In this document: piece by piece, positions 50,635 to 59,548 of the stretch
Numbering within the stretch: position 1 is the first letter of the stretch
How the letters are laid out: each line of letters starts with the position of its first letter
Assembly: GCA_910585215.1 (NCBI GenBank)
Contig: CAJUDQ010000006.1
Location: 20,523 to 84,522 of the forward strand
Source: an uncultured Lachnospiraceae bacterium
Lineage (GTDB): Bacteria > Bacillota > Clostridia > Lachnospirales > Lachnospiraceae
DNA length: 64,000 bases
Reading direction: 5' to 3'
Translations under genes and position numbers: made by a program
The notes under the pieces: generated by a model
Told to the model about the DNA's origin: nothing
The model's database searches: none
Seen by the model: only the letters and a program-made list of their open reading frames with translations

Positions 50635-53055
50635 TTAATTTCCTCCTTCCTGCGTCAATGCTTCTAAAAATTCTACCACCAGTTCTTCCATATCTTTAAA
50701 AAACAGTATGGCATATTCTGTATCTGAAACAGGCTGTCCAAAAACCTGAAAGGTCCGATTCATATATTCGGAAGAAACATAGACTGACGTCTGATATCTG
50801 GCATAAGTATTCATCGGTTCTGTCACATTTTCCTGCCTTTTTACCGTTGCAGAAAATGCTGTAAATTCATAAAACTCTGTTCTTTTTCTGAGAATCGCTG
50901 TTTTATTACCGTCATGATAAATATAGCGATACATCTGACTGCATTTGGCAAAAGTGTCCAGAGGAACAAACAATTCTGTCTCATTTTTCAATTTCAGATA
51001 AATATAACAATTGTCAGCATTGTAGCAATCTGCAGCAAGCTCCCTGACAAGCTCTTTGGCGCCGGTATTTGCGGTTTCTGTGGCATGCTGCTCCAGTGCA
51101 ATCACCGCTGCTGCCTGTTCTCTGTCACTCCACTGCGCCAAAGGCTTATCCAGAGCATTTTCCAAATTTTTCTTTAATATATCTTTATCTGACTCCGAGG
51201 ATACAAGCGGAGCAATATCAGCAGTCATATTCTCAATATCGTTCAATATTTTTTCCAGTTCCTTATTCTGACTTTCCTCTTGCAGATATAATTTAGAAGC
51301 AGCACTTTTATAAATCTCCTTTAATGCAGGTAATACCTGATTGGGGCTTGTTTGTGCAAGTGCTTCCATTCCTTCAAGCAAATCAGGAACCTGTTCATAC
51401 TGTCCTTCTTTAAAAGCCTCCAGAATATCTTCCTTTAACGCATTTATCTGGGAAGCGGCAAGACCACTCTGTAACGCTGCTCTGGCTCTTGCCTTCTCTG
51501 CCTCACTGGCAGCATCTGAATTTAAAACTTCTGTCAGCTTCTTTTCCAGAGTATTTATTTCCTTCTCCAAAGCTTCCAGCTCTTTTTCCAAAACTTCTGC
51601 CTGTGTAAGCTGATTGTTATCCAGTGCAGATAACCGTTCTGTCTGTAATTCCCTCTTTTTTTCCAGAAGTTTGCCAAGCTCATCTGTATTTTGAGGAGAA
51701 AGTTCTGTCATAGAGGACTGCAAAGTATTTTTGCTGCCTTCCATCATATCCTGTAGTGCCGGATACAGGCCATTTTCCAAGCTTTCAGTCTCTTTCAGCT
51801 CTTCAAGAACAGCATCCATCTGTACAATTCTTTCTTCTAAAAACTTTATTCCATCTTCAAAAGACATTTTCGCCGCTGCTGTTTTAGACAGAAATTCTGC
51901 TTCTGAAAGTGCTTTCTGAAACTCTTCCATATCAGTACATGTTTTCAAATTTTCATCTGCCAGTGGAAGAAGTGTTTCTGTAATCAACAGTCTTTCTCTG
52001 TCCGGATTGGCGGTAATCCCATTCTCTATATGGGACAAATCTCCTATGCTTTCTGCCAGCAGCAGGGCTTTCTCTTCTTCTCCGGCTTTTGCCGCTTTAG
52101 AAAGCTCCTGAACCAAATGATACTTTGTCTGGCTAACAGAAAGTTCTCCCTCTTTCAATGCTTCACTTTCATATTCTATCAGACTGTTTTGAACTTCTTC
52201 CAGTGCTGTTCCTATAGCGGCCGTCAAGTCATAATCTACATAAAGGCCGTCTGTATCTTCTTTATTCTCAAGCTGCACCTGATTTAAAAGGTCCGGCAAA
52301 AGCTTCTCTGAAAGCTCTAAAAGAACATCTGCACGCCGCCCGCTGTCCACCTGCTTCATTATCTCCATAAGCGTATTCGCTTCAGGATTTTGAATATTTT
52401 TTGTATAAAGCTTATTTAAACTGGCAAGCATTTCATCTGCTTCCTGATTTCTTTCTTTGAAATCTTCTGTCTTTTCTGTCAATAAAAGAAGCTCTGAAAG
52501 ATTTTTTTCATCTGTGGCACTTTTGGTCTGTTTCTGCTGTAGGTTGTCCAGTTGCGTTTTCACTGCTTCCATTTCCGAAAGCTCTAAAAGCGTATAGGGG
52601 TCTGTGGTATCAAAAATACAGACAGCCGTATTTTCAAGCAAATCATAAGTAATCCCATCAGAACGGGTATGAAACCGTACATACAAATCTTGTATAACGG
52701 AAGAATCCACCTTCTTTTCTGATGAAATAATATCAGAAAGCTCTGTTGCATCGGATATCATATACCAGTTGCCGTCTGACAGCTCTGATTTATAATACAG
52801 TTCTGTTTGTCCAGACACCTGTGCTGTTTTTGCCGCCACATCATAAATTTCATTATTGAGCGCACTGAGATGAATCAGATGTGTTCCAATAATAAAAGTA
52901 GAAGTTTCAATTTCATCAGGATTTATGTGTACAGCCTCTGTATCCCCGTCAAATACCGCCCTTGCTATTATTGTGCCAAAAACGCTGATAAAACCGGCAG
53001 CAAAAATAATCCCTGCAGTAAACAAAATCCTCCTTTTTCCTTTTGCATTTTTCAT
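50635..53055 (-). CDS. Anchored coiled-coil protein of CIS cluster
   Basis: 806 residues. A basic N-terminus and one hydrophobic helix (about 8-31, RILFTAGIIFAAGFISVFGT) are followed by about 630 mostly helical residues with long coiled coils (for example LEKELEALEKEINTLEKKL, about 480-510). The C-terminal 130 residues are beta-rich (YIYLKLKNETELFVPLD and TSVYVSSEYMNRTFQVFG), resembling a copper amine oxidase N-terminal/'stalk' domain, a common extracellular wall module in Firmicutes; this match is tentative. It should be anchored in the membrane with the coil outside. It is 1 base upstream of the PAAR-like gene. It is not part of the standard Afp set. Confidence 0.65.
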   Translation of the reverse strand: MKNAKGKRRILFTAGIIFAAGFISVFGTIIARAVFDGDTEAVHINPDEIETSTFIIGTHLIHLSALNNEIYDVAAKTAQVSGQTELYYKSELSDGNWYMISDATELSDIISSEKKVDSSVIQDLYVRFHTRSDGITYDLLENTAVCIFDTTDPYTLLELSEMEAVKTQLDNLQQKQTKSATDEKNLSELLLLTEKTEDFKERNQEADEMLASLNKLYTKNIQNPEANTLMEIMKQVDSGRRADVLLELSEKLLPDLLNQVQLENKEDTDGLYVDYDLTAAIGTALEEVQNSLIEYESEALKEGELSVSQTKYHLVQELSKAAKAGEEEKALLLAESIGDLSHIENGITANPDRERLLITETLLPLADENLKTCTDMEEFQKALSEAEFLSKTAAAKMSFEDGIKFLEERIVQMDAVLEELKETESLENGLYPALQDMMEGSKNTLQSSMTELSPQNTDELGKLLEKKRELQTERLSALDNNQLTQAEVLEKELEALEKEINTLEKKLTEVLNSDAASEAEKARARAALQSGLAASQINALKEDILEAFKEGQYEQVPDLLEGMEALAQTSPNQVLPALKEIYKSAASKLYLQEESQNKELEKILNDIENMTADIAPLVSSESDKDILKKNLENALDKPLAQWSDREQAAAVIALEQHATETANTGAKELVRELAADCYNADNCYIYLKLKNETELFVPLDTFAKCSQMYRYIYHDGNKTAILRKRTEFYEFTAFSATVKRQENVTEPMNTYARYQTSVYVSSEYMNRTFQVFGQPVSDTEYAILFFKDMEELVVEFLEALTQEGGN

Positions 53056-53058
53056 TTT

Positions 53059-55110
53059 TTACACTTCCTTATAAAGTTCTTTTGTCTGTGTATCCAGCTT
53101 TGCTGTTGAAAGCAATGTATCCGCTGCACCATACAATTCCATTGTAAGCTCTGAAAAATCCGTACTTAAAATGGAAAGATAGGTAAGGCTCTGGTCTATG
53201 GGTATGATTTCCTCTGAAAAAACCGGTGTCTGGTTTTTTGCCAGCAGTCGAAAGCCGGTGACATCCTCTGGTTGAAATAGCTCAGACTCATTTATGAAAA
53301 CAGAGAAGGTTACAAGACTAAGTTTTTTATTCAGAGTATAAGTATAATTTCCCAGAATTACTTTTTTTTCTTTCTCTTCTTTTTTGGAAGAAGAAATATT
53401 CAGTTCTCCCTGATACTGCTGCGGGTTTATTTCGCAGTCTGTCAGAAATGTTTCATTTTCATAAAATCTTAAAAATACATGTTCGGTTCCATCCAAAGTC
53501 AGCGTCAGATGACGAAGCGTTTCTTCTATTTTTGTTCTCTCTCCCACCTGTACTTCATCTACCCACAATTCAAAATCTGTTGCATCTACTTCCAAATCCT
53601 TCGGGATATAAATTCCAAGCTCAAAAAGAGTATCCTCCGCCAAATGTGTAATATAATAGCAGGCACTTCCCATTACATTCTCCGTTACATGACTTTCTCC
53701 CTGTATTCCCTGCGACAGAGAATTGTCCAGCTCCTGCAAAAGCTCTGTAACTCCGCCGCAAGTCAGTCTGTCAAAGGAATACAGAAGCTGTGTATACAAT
53801 TTCAGTGCATCCATCTGCTCTATCTGTAATTGCTCATATTCTTTTCGGATTTCCTCATACTCCTCAAAGCTGACGGTTCCTGCTTTGTTTTTCAGCGCTT
53901 CGCGTTCCATCTCTTTTTTTGATTTTTCTGTCTGGGCCTTCAGAGAATGATAAGAATTTTTTGCTGTTACGAGATTTTCAAAGCTGTCTTTTACATTGTC
54001 AGAAATCTCCTTTTCAAGAGCCTTCTGGTCACTTACCGCTTCCTGATACTCCAAAACATTAGAATATAAAAGATACGGCTCATCTTCTACATACCGGACT
54101 CCGTCAAGGCTTCCCTTAAACCATTCTTTTGGAATTTTGATAAATAAGATTTTGATGCTGCCCTGCCACGGAGCATCGACCGCTGTCAAAAACTGGTCAT
54201 AGGAAAGCTTGAATGCCGCTGTATTCAGTTTTTCTCCTCTTTTTGCCTGAGTCACATAGGAAGAGATATAACTCATATCATTTCCATAATGCCTGCTCAT
54301 AAGACTGTAATTTGTATCTACAGAGGTCAATGCAAGACTTGTGGCCAGCTTTGCTTCATAATAGCTCTGACTTCTGTCAAGTGTTGTCTGAATCAGTTTT
54401 TCCAGCATACTTCTCGGAATATCTGCTTCCTTGTAAGGATTTGAAAACTCATAACTTTGAGTAATATCCAGACCAATTTTCTCTGATAAATCTGATTTTG
54501 CTTTCTCAAAAGCTCTCAAATCGGCAGCAAGACCTGTCTCTGCTGCCGTTACAGAGGAGACAATTGTGTCTAGGTCATTCTGGCTGGCTTCTCCAATCAG
54601 GAATTTTGCCTGATTTCGTTCCAGATTTTTGGAAAGCTGTTTTAAACTCTCTTTTTTATAAGCAATTTTTTCCTGATATGTATAAATTTCCGTATACAAT
54701 TCCGATATTTCCTGTTTTATCTGATATTTTATATCTGTCAGCTGATGTCTGCAAGAAGATAGCTCGGATTGAATTTGTAACGGCTTATACATAAATCCAT
54801 ATTCCTCTGACAAATCAGGTTTCTCGGGAAATTTAAAATTTAACAGAGGAGACCAGCGAAAAGATGCCATATTCTTTTTTTTAAGCTGAATACTTTTTAC
54901 TGCTTCTTTGTATTTTACTTCTTTCAGTGCAATTTTACTCTGCATTTTCTGATAATCCCAACTCTGTGCATACCCTAAAGATACTGCCTGCGCAAGTGTA
55001 AATTTTTTCTGTGGTGCCGCCTGTATTTCTGTAACATTTCCCAAATACACTACGAGATATAAGAGAAGGCATAAAAGCACCCACCCTGTTTTTTTCAGTT
55101 GATTTTTCAT
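53059..55110 (-). CDS. Exported TolC-like coiled-coil protein
   Basis: 683 residues from ATG 55110 (AAAGGG 8 bases upstream; the longer GTG start lies inside this region). A signal peptide is clear: MKNQLKKTGWVLLCLLLYLV with probable cleavage after IQA near residue 34. Residues about 35-480 are paired long helices: FTLAQAVSLGYAQSWDYQKM, ELYTEIYTYQEKIAYKKESL and FLIGEASQNDLDTIVSSVTA resemble TolC/outer-membrane-efflux family helices, unexpected in a one-membrane cell. The C-terminal 200 residues are beta-rich (LEVDATDFELWVDEVQVGER). It lies 3 bases before the anchored coiled-coil gene. I infer an extracellular or wall-spanning component. Confidence 0.65.
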   Translation of the reverse strand: MKNQLKKTGWVLLCLLLYLVVYLGNVTEIQAAPQKKFTLAQAVSLGYAQSWDYQKMQSKIALKEVKYKEAVKSIQLKKKNMASFRWSPLLNFKFPEKPDLSEEYGFMYKPLQIQSELSSCRHQLTDIKYQIKQEISELYTEIYTYQEKIAYKKESLKQLSKNLERNQAKFLIGEASQNDLDTIVSSVTAAETGLAADLRAFEKAKSDLSEKIGLDITQSYEFSNPYKEADIPRSMLEKLIQTTLDRSQSYYEAKLATSLALTSVDTNYSLMSRHYGNDMSYISSYVTQAKRGEKLNTAAFKLSYDQFLTAVDAPWQGSIKILFIKIPKEWFKGSLDGVRYVEDEPYLLYSNVLEYQEAVSDQKALEKEISDNVKDSFENLVTAKNSYHSLKAQTEKSKKEMEREALKNKAGTVSFEEYEEIRKEYEQLQIEQMDALKLYTQLLYSFDRLTCGGVTELLQELDNSLSQGIQGESHVTENVMGSACYYITHLAEDTLFELGIYIPKDLEVDATDFELWVDEVQVGERTKIEETLRHLTLTLDGTEHVFLRFYENETFLTDCEINPQQYQGELNISSSKKEEKEKKVILGNYTYTLNKKLSLVTFSVFINESELFQPEDVTGFRLLAKNQTPVFSEEIIPIDQSLTYLSILSTDFSELTMELYGAADTLLSTAKLDTQTKELYKEV

Positions 55111-55122
55111 AACATTCACCCT

Positions 55123-56196
55123 TTATTTTTCCATTGAATACATGACAAAGCCGCCCTGTCTGTCATAGCTGTAAAAAACATATTGTATACCATTATATTC
55201 TGCCATATAGAGAGAAAGGATTGTTTCTTTTTCATATCCCGTTACCTCCAGCGCATCCACAAAGGCTCCTTTTGTCTCAAGTCCTCGCTTTAATGCAACT
55301 GCCTCCTGCATGGTTATTCGTGAATTTCCCTCAAAAGAAAATCCTCCTGTCTGTTCACGTATTTCCTCTATGGAACAGACTCTCTTTCCTGCCAGAAGAC
55401 ATTCGCTGTCAATAATAAAAATACGCTCTGCAAAAACCTCTTCCTCCAACCTGTCTTCTTTTGCAGTTCCTGCATATAAAGCTGAAATATCTGTCATATC
55501 CACAATAAAGTTTGTTTCATCATAATAAATTATCTGTTTCCCAGTATACAATTCCCTGATTTGTTTTGCCGTTTTTCCCAGAAAATCCTGATATATGATT
55601 TTATCTTTTTGAAAATTTCCTGTAAAAACAACCTGATTCTGGTCATATAGCATTCCCTTTCCAGATTTCGCTCCATTGTGAAATTCTCCTTCATATTCCT
55701 TACATCCATTTAAATCATATAAAATTCCCTCTCCTTCATATTCGTTTTTTTCAAATTCTCCCTGATATACACTGTTTTCATTGTATAAAATACCAATGTC
55801 ACTATATTCGTTATCTTGAAACATTCCCTCATATCGAATCTCTCCATCTTTTGTATACAAAGTTCCTCTGCCATTTGCCATACCATTTTTTACTTCTCCA
55901 TAATAAGCGATATATCCTGATTCCGCCTTGATTTTCACTGTGTCCGATACAAATTTTAAAGCAAAGGAATCATGAGAATAAATTCTGACTCCATTTTTAT
56001 ACTCTCCCAGAAAAAATGGCAGACCTGTTATCAACAGATAGTACAATGCAAAAATTCCAAACAAAATCAGAAGAACAGTAATAAAACCTCTGCTTATCAG
56101 ATAGTGGCCAATATGGTAATAATCTTCTTCATTTTTGGGTTTGATTCCTTTTTTTATCGTGATTTTTTTTGGCAGGTATTGAAAAATTTTTTTCAT
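55123..56196 (-). CDS. Membrane-anchored MORN-repeat protein
   Basis: 357 residues. A cytoplasmic basic N-terminus (about 1-33), one hydrophobic helix (about 35-60, ITVLLILFGIFALYYLLITG), then four clear MORN-type repeats and a fifth partial one (about 98-190): YYGEVKNGMANGRGTLY, YEGMFQDNEYSDIGILY, YQGEFEKNEYEGEGILY, YEGEFHNGAKSGKGMLY. A further domain of about 130 residues follows. MORN repeats often mediate membrane or protein contacts. Its place among the other membrane genes suggests a role in docking. SD GGGAG lies 7 bases before the ATG. Confidence 0.75.
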   Translation of the reverse strand: MKKIFQYLPKKITIKKGIKPKNEEDYYHIGHYLISRGFITVLLILFGIFALYYLLITGLPFFLGEYKNGVRIYSHDSFALKFVSDTVKIKAESGYIAYYGEVKNGMANGRGTLYTKDGEIRYEGMFQDNEYSDIGILYNENSVYQGEFEKNEYEGEGILYDLNGCKEYEGEFHNGAKSGKGMLYDQNQVVFTGNFQKDKIIYQDFLGKTAKQIRELYTGKQIIYYDETNFIVDMTDISALYAGTAKEDRLEEEVFAERIFIIDSECLLAGKRVCSIEEIREQTGGFSFEGNSRITMQEAVALKRGLETKGAFVDALEVTGYEKETILSLYMAEYNGIQYVFYSYDRQGGFVMYSMEK

Positions 56197-56213
56197 TATC
56201 CAGCTCCCTTTCT

Positions 56214-57041
56214 CTATTGAAGCAAAGATTCTGTTCCAATTTTTGTAAAGTGATTTTCAAACAAATACATAAAAACGTTTTCTCCCAGACATAAATTTCC
56301 CAGAAATACAATAAATGCAGTGATTATAATGACTATGCAGAAAATTTTTATAATTTTAACAATCACCGGCAGCTTCTTTCTCAAAAAAACATTGAGAGAA
56401 TAGATTCCTTTTGTTTTGCGAAGCTTTTCACCAAATGCAATATCCTGATACAACTCTGTAAAACTCATATACTGTGCTCTTTTATTCTTTTTCTGCAAAA
56501 GAACATAGCCTGACCAGTCGGTACACCCCGTATCTTCCAGCAGCTCCTGTAATATTTTTGCACACAGCCTGACATTATCTGTCTCATTTTTTTCACTCAA
56601 TTCATTTAAATCAAGCTGATAGGTCAAATAAACTGTTCCTTTACAGATATTCAATTTGCCCTGTTTTAAAAGCAGATATAAAATTCCTTCTGGAAGCTTT
56701 GAAGTCATGCATGTAAAAATCACCTGTCTGCACAGTGTTCGCAGTCCATTGAGGGAACAGTCTTCCGTACAGATGTATAAAAGAAGGCTGCGTTCTATTG
56801 CATAGGGAAAGGAAACACAGTACATTCCATTATCGCAAAACATCTCCACCATCTCTGGTCTGTTTTCATTTTCAAACCAGTCTACGATTTTTTTTGCAAG
56901 AAGATGGTCTTTTACTGCCCATACAGTATATTTCTCTCTATCTGGCGAAAGAATATCTTCACAGATATAAACATCATTTTTTCTTCCATTCAGACACTTT
57001 GCAATGCTTGCAAGACGTCTGTTTTTCGTCTGAAACAGCAT
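56214..57041 (-). CDS. C-terminally anchored protein, possible pseudokinase-like fold
   Basis: 275 residues. The first 220 residues are soluble, followed by a hydrophobic helix (about 226-248, IVKIIKIFCIVIIITAFIVF) and a short extracellular tail. The soluble part has a kinase-like order of strands and helices (VYICEDILSP, TVWAVKDHLLAKKIVDWF, CVSFPYAIERSLLLYICTED), in the manner of EssB/YukC-type pseudokinases of type VII secretion, but I see no catalytic motif and the likeness is weak. It could provide a cytoplasmic platform at the membrane. ATG with GGGGAG SD; 1 base from the upstream gene's stop. Confidence 0.6.
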   Translation of the reverse strand: MLFQTKNRRLASIAKCLNGRKNDVYICEDILSPDREKYTVWAVKDHLLAKKIVDWFENENRPEMVEMFCDNGMYCVSFPYAIERSLLLYICTEDCSLNGLRTLCRQVIFTCMTSKLPEGILYLLLKQGKLNICKGTVYLTYQLDLNELSEKNETDNVRLCAKILQELLEDTGCTDWSGYVLLQKKNKRAQYMSFTELYQDIAFGEKLRKTKGIYSLNVFLRKKLPVIVKIIKIFCIVIIITAFIVFLGNLCLGENVFMYLFENHFTKIGTESLLQ

Positions 57042-57042
57042 A

Positions 57043-58812
57043 TTAAACTCCCCGTTTTGCTTTTACCAGAGCATAGGCATATGTACAAATAAATGGATTC
57101 CCTGCACAGAAAATATGGATTTCAAAAACCCCTTCCTTATGTGGTGCAGTATAAACACCTTCCTCTGAAATCTGTCCGCTTCCTGTTTCTGACATTTCAT
57201 AGCACAGGCGGCATGGTTCCATATTGATAAATTTTACAGGGAAAAAGCAGGTATCTCCCGGCGCAAGCTGTATTGTCGGCTTTTCGGGTGCAATACAGGA
57301 ACCCGCTTCCAATCCTCCATTTTTGGAATCTGCCGATATCTGTATTGCGGACCATTTACAGCGCAATATCATTTTGTCATAATTTTTTAAAAAGCGAACT
57401 CCCCCAATAAAACTTCCTTTATCTTTTAGAATTTTTACTGCACATTCTATTACCGGTGCGTCATTTTTATCTTTACCGGAAAAAATACCGGAAGAACCAT
57501 ATACCACTGTGTCTATTTCACAATTCATCAAAGCATCTTGTTCTCTATTTTCATATCCGATTTCCACATACACATCTCCTGTTCCAAGAGAGTGAATAAT
57601 CTCTCCGCTGTAAAATAATTCTCCTTTTTTTGCGCCTTTTCCAAGCGGAATTTCAAAGTGTCCCCCACTGCATAGCATGCTTTTGTCAACTGTATCCATG
57701 TCGCTTTTTGGCTGTATAGCTGTTTCCGTTTTTTCTGTGGAAGGATACATTGCATAATAGCTGAGATATTCATTTCTTACTGCTCCATCGGACGGCGCTT
57801 CAATATATTTTTTTGCCTTCTTTTCCTCAATCCTCTGAATAATCCCTCCATTTTCTGTTCTCTGAAAAACAATATCAGCAAGCTTTACAAAATCCGTCTG
57901 TTTTGTCATAATACGCATTTCCAGGCTTGTTTTTGCAAGTTCTCTGTCCACAAGCTTCCGTGGGTTAATATCTGCCACAATCAATGTCAGAAAAAAATTG
58001 GTTTCCGTCTCTATCGTTTGTCCGTTTAAACATGCTTTTGTTGAATCCGGTTTTAGAATGATTTTAGCCTCCTCTGAGGGAAGATTCTGTGCCTGAACCC
58101 AGAGTTCCAAAACTGTACTCTCTCCCTTTTCCAGACGATTATCCTCAAGACGGATTTCTGCTTCATGTTTTCCATCCGCAGTCAAAAACAGAGGCATTTG
58201 CAAAACTGCCTGATAAAAAAATTCAGTTTGATTTCGGGAATGTTTTGTCAAAATCAAAAGTATCTTAAATAATTTTCCCATACAAACTACAGCCGGAACA
58301 GATATCTCCAGTGTATAATCTTTTGTATGTATAAGTTCTCCCTTTAATAAAAATTCAGATTCCAGCAAAAATCCGGTATCCAGTTTTTCTCTGTCTATCA
58401 GATACAGTTCAAAAAGCTCATCTATATGATTAAATTCATTTTCATTCCCTTCTTTTGAAGGGACATAAACATTATGTACTGCCTCCTCTGCATATTGAAT
58501 ACAGAGTGAGGCTTCATTTGTCTCCAGCTCGTCATATCCCTTGACGGCAGATAACTTTTTAATCACTGTATTATCTACCACGATTTCCCGCCCACTGGCA
58601 TCGATAGCAGCTCCACTTTCCACCATCAGAGAAAGGTCATCAAGATTATAGACACCAAGACCACATACAATACCGCTTCCAAACATCATCTGATTGATAA
58701 ATCTGCGCTTATTGTTCTGATAGGTCTGTTCAATCAGAAAATCAGAAGAAGACAACATTTTTCCACTGTAATACCGATTGCGTTCAAACGGAAGTATTTG
58801 ATTATTTTTCAC
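57043..58812 (-). CDS. CIS-associated protein with FERxRYxxGKxL N-terminus
   Basis: 589 residues starting with GTG 58812 (AGGTGA 4 bases upstream). The N-terminus LPFERNRYYSGKMLSSSDF with INQMMFGSGIVCGLGV is a pattern I associate with conserved hypothetical proteins of eCIS and related tail-like clusters. The rest is beta-rich. A middle part (KGESTVLELWVQAQNLPSEE) and the end (PTIQLAPGDTCFFPVKF and GQISEEGVYTAPHKEGVFEI) look like immunoglobulin-type domains. A peripheral baseplate or fibre-like role is possible. Exact function unknown. Confidence 0.7.
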   Translation of the reverse strand: MKNNQILPFERNRYYSGKMLSSSDFLIEQTYQNNKRRFINQMMFGSGIVCGLGVYNLDDLSLMVESGAAIDASGREIVVDNTVIKKLSAVKGYDELETNEASLCIQYAEEAVHNVYVPSKEGNENEFNHIDELFELYLIDREKLDTGFLLESEFLLKGELIHTKDYTLEISVPAVVCMGKLFKILLILTKHSRNQTEFFYQAVLQMPLFLTADGKHEAEIRLEDNRLEKGESTVLELWVQAQNLPSEEAKIILKPDSTKACLNGQTIETETNFFLTLIVADINPRKLVDRELAKTSLEMRIMTKQTDFVKLADIVFQRTENGGIIQRIEEKKAKKYIEAPSDGAVRNEYLSYYAMYPSTEKTETAIQPKSDMDTVDKSMLCSGGHFEIPLGKGAKKGELFYSGEIIHSLGTGDVYVEIGYENREQDALMNCEIDTVVYGSSGIFSGKDKNDAPVIECAVKILKDKGSFIGGVRFLKNYDKMILRCKWSAIQISADSKNGGLEAGSCIAPEKPTIQLAPGDTCFFPVKFINMEPCRLCYEMSETGSGQISEEGVYTAPHKEGVFEIHIFCAGNPFICTYAYALVKAKRGV

Positions 58813-58816
58813 TGTA

Positions 58817-59548
58817 TCACCTCATTTGCTGTAAAATTACGGTTTCATAACATCCGTCCTGTCCCATTTCTATCTTGCAGATACGCTGACTTTCCGGAAC
58901 ACTTTCAAATCCCCTGAAAACAGCAAAAAACTCTCCTGTTTCATCTGCCGAAACCGAAATACTTCTGTAAATCATGGTATGACGGACGGGATATTCATAT
59001 TTCAAAGGAACAGAAAGTTGATATTCATGACTGCTTTCGAGTTCTGCACACATTTCTCCCAGTACAAGATTTTCATAACATCCGTTTTCTGTATTTTGAA
59101 TACGAAGCTTCTGTCCTTCTACTGTGCTATGCAAAGAATGACAGAGACACACAGAGCCATCATATGGATTCAATCCGCGCAGCAGCCTGCACTGTGAAGA
59201 ATAGTCAAAGTAAACGGTTATCTGCTGTCCCTGTAAAGCCCTTCCTGAAAGAGAAACCATTCGCGACGCCCGTTCATTGTTTTTTGAAGGCATCATCCAT
59301 AACCTGTGCACCGTTTCTCTTTCATCTTTACAAAGAAAAAATTTCTGTGTCTGATATCCCTCTGCCTCAACCGTTATGATATCCTCTTTCTCGGAGTCCA
59401 AAAGAAAGAGATAAATTCCATTTCCTTTATAAATTGCCGGAGTTCCTTTGCTGTTATATACCCGAAACAGATTCTGTACAGCAATTCTTCCGGTGATTTC
59501 ATCGTATAAAAGCAAAATACATTTTATTGTCTGATAAATGCTTCTCAA
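58817..59548 (-). CDS. Beta-rich CIS cluster protein, unknown
   Basis: 243 residues with a TTG start at 59548 that overlaps the preceding stop (TTGA) and follows AGGGGGA by 6 bases, which implies coupling to the DUF4255 gene. No family is recognised. Residues about 15-95 resemble a carboxypeptidase-regulatory-type beta sandwich (ITVEAEGYQTQKFFL), and the sequence YETVILQQMR at the end repeats the theme YENLVLGEMC in the middle, hinting at two related half-domains. Confidence 0.6.
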   Translation of the reverse strand: MRSIYQTIKCILLLYDEITGRIAVQNLFRVYNSKGTPAIYKGNGIYLFLLDSEKEDIITVEAEGYQTQKFFLCKDERETVHRLWMMPSKNNERASRMVSLSGRALQGQQITVYFDYSSQCRLLRGLNPYDGSVCLCHSLHSTVEGQKLRIQNTENGCYENLVLGEMCAELESSHEYQLSVPLKYEYPVRHTMIYRSISVSADETGEFFAVFRGFESVPESQRICKIEMGQDGCYETVILQQMR

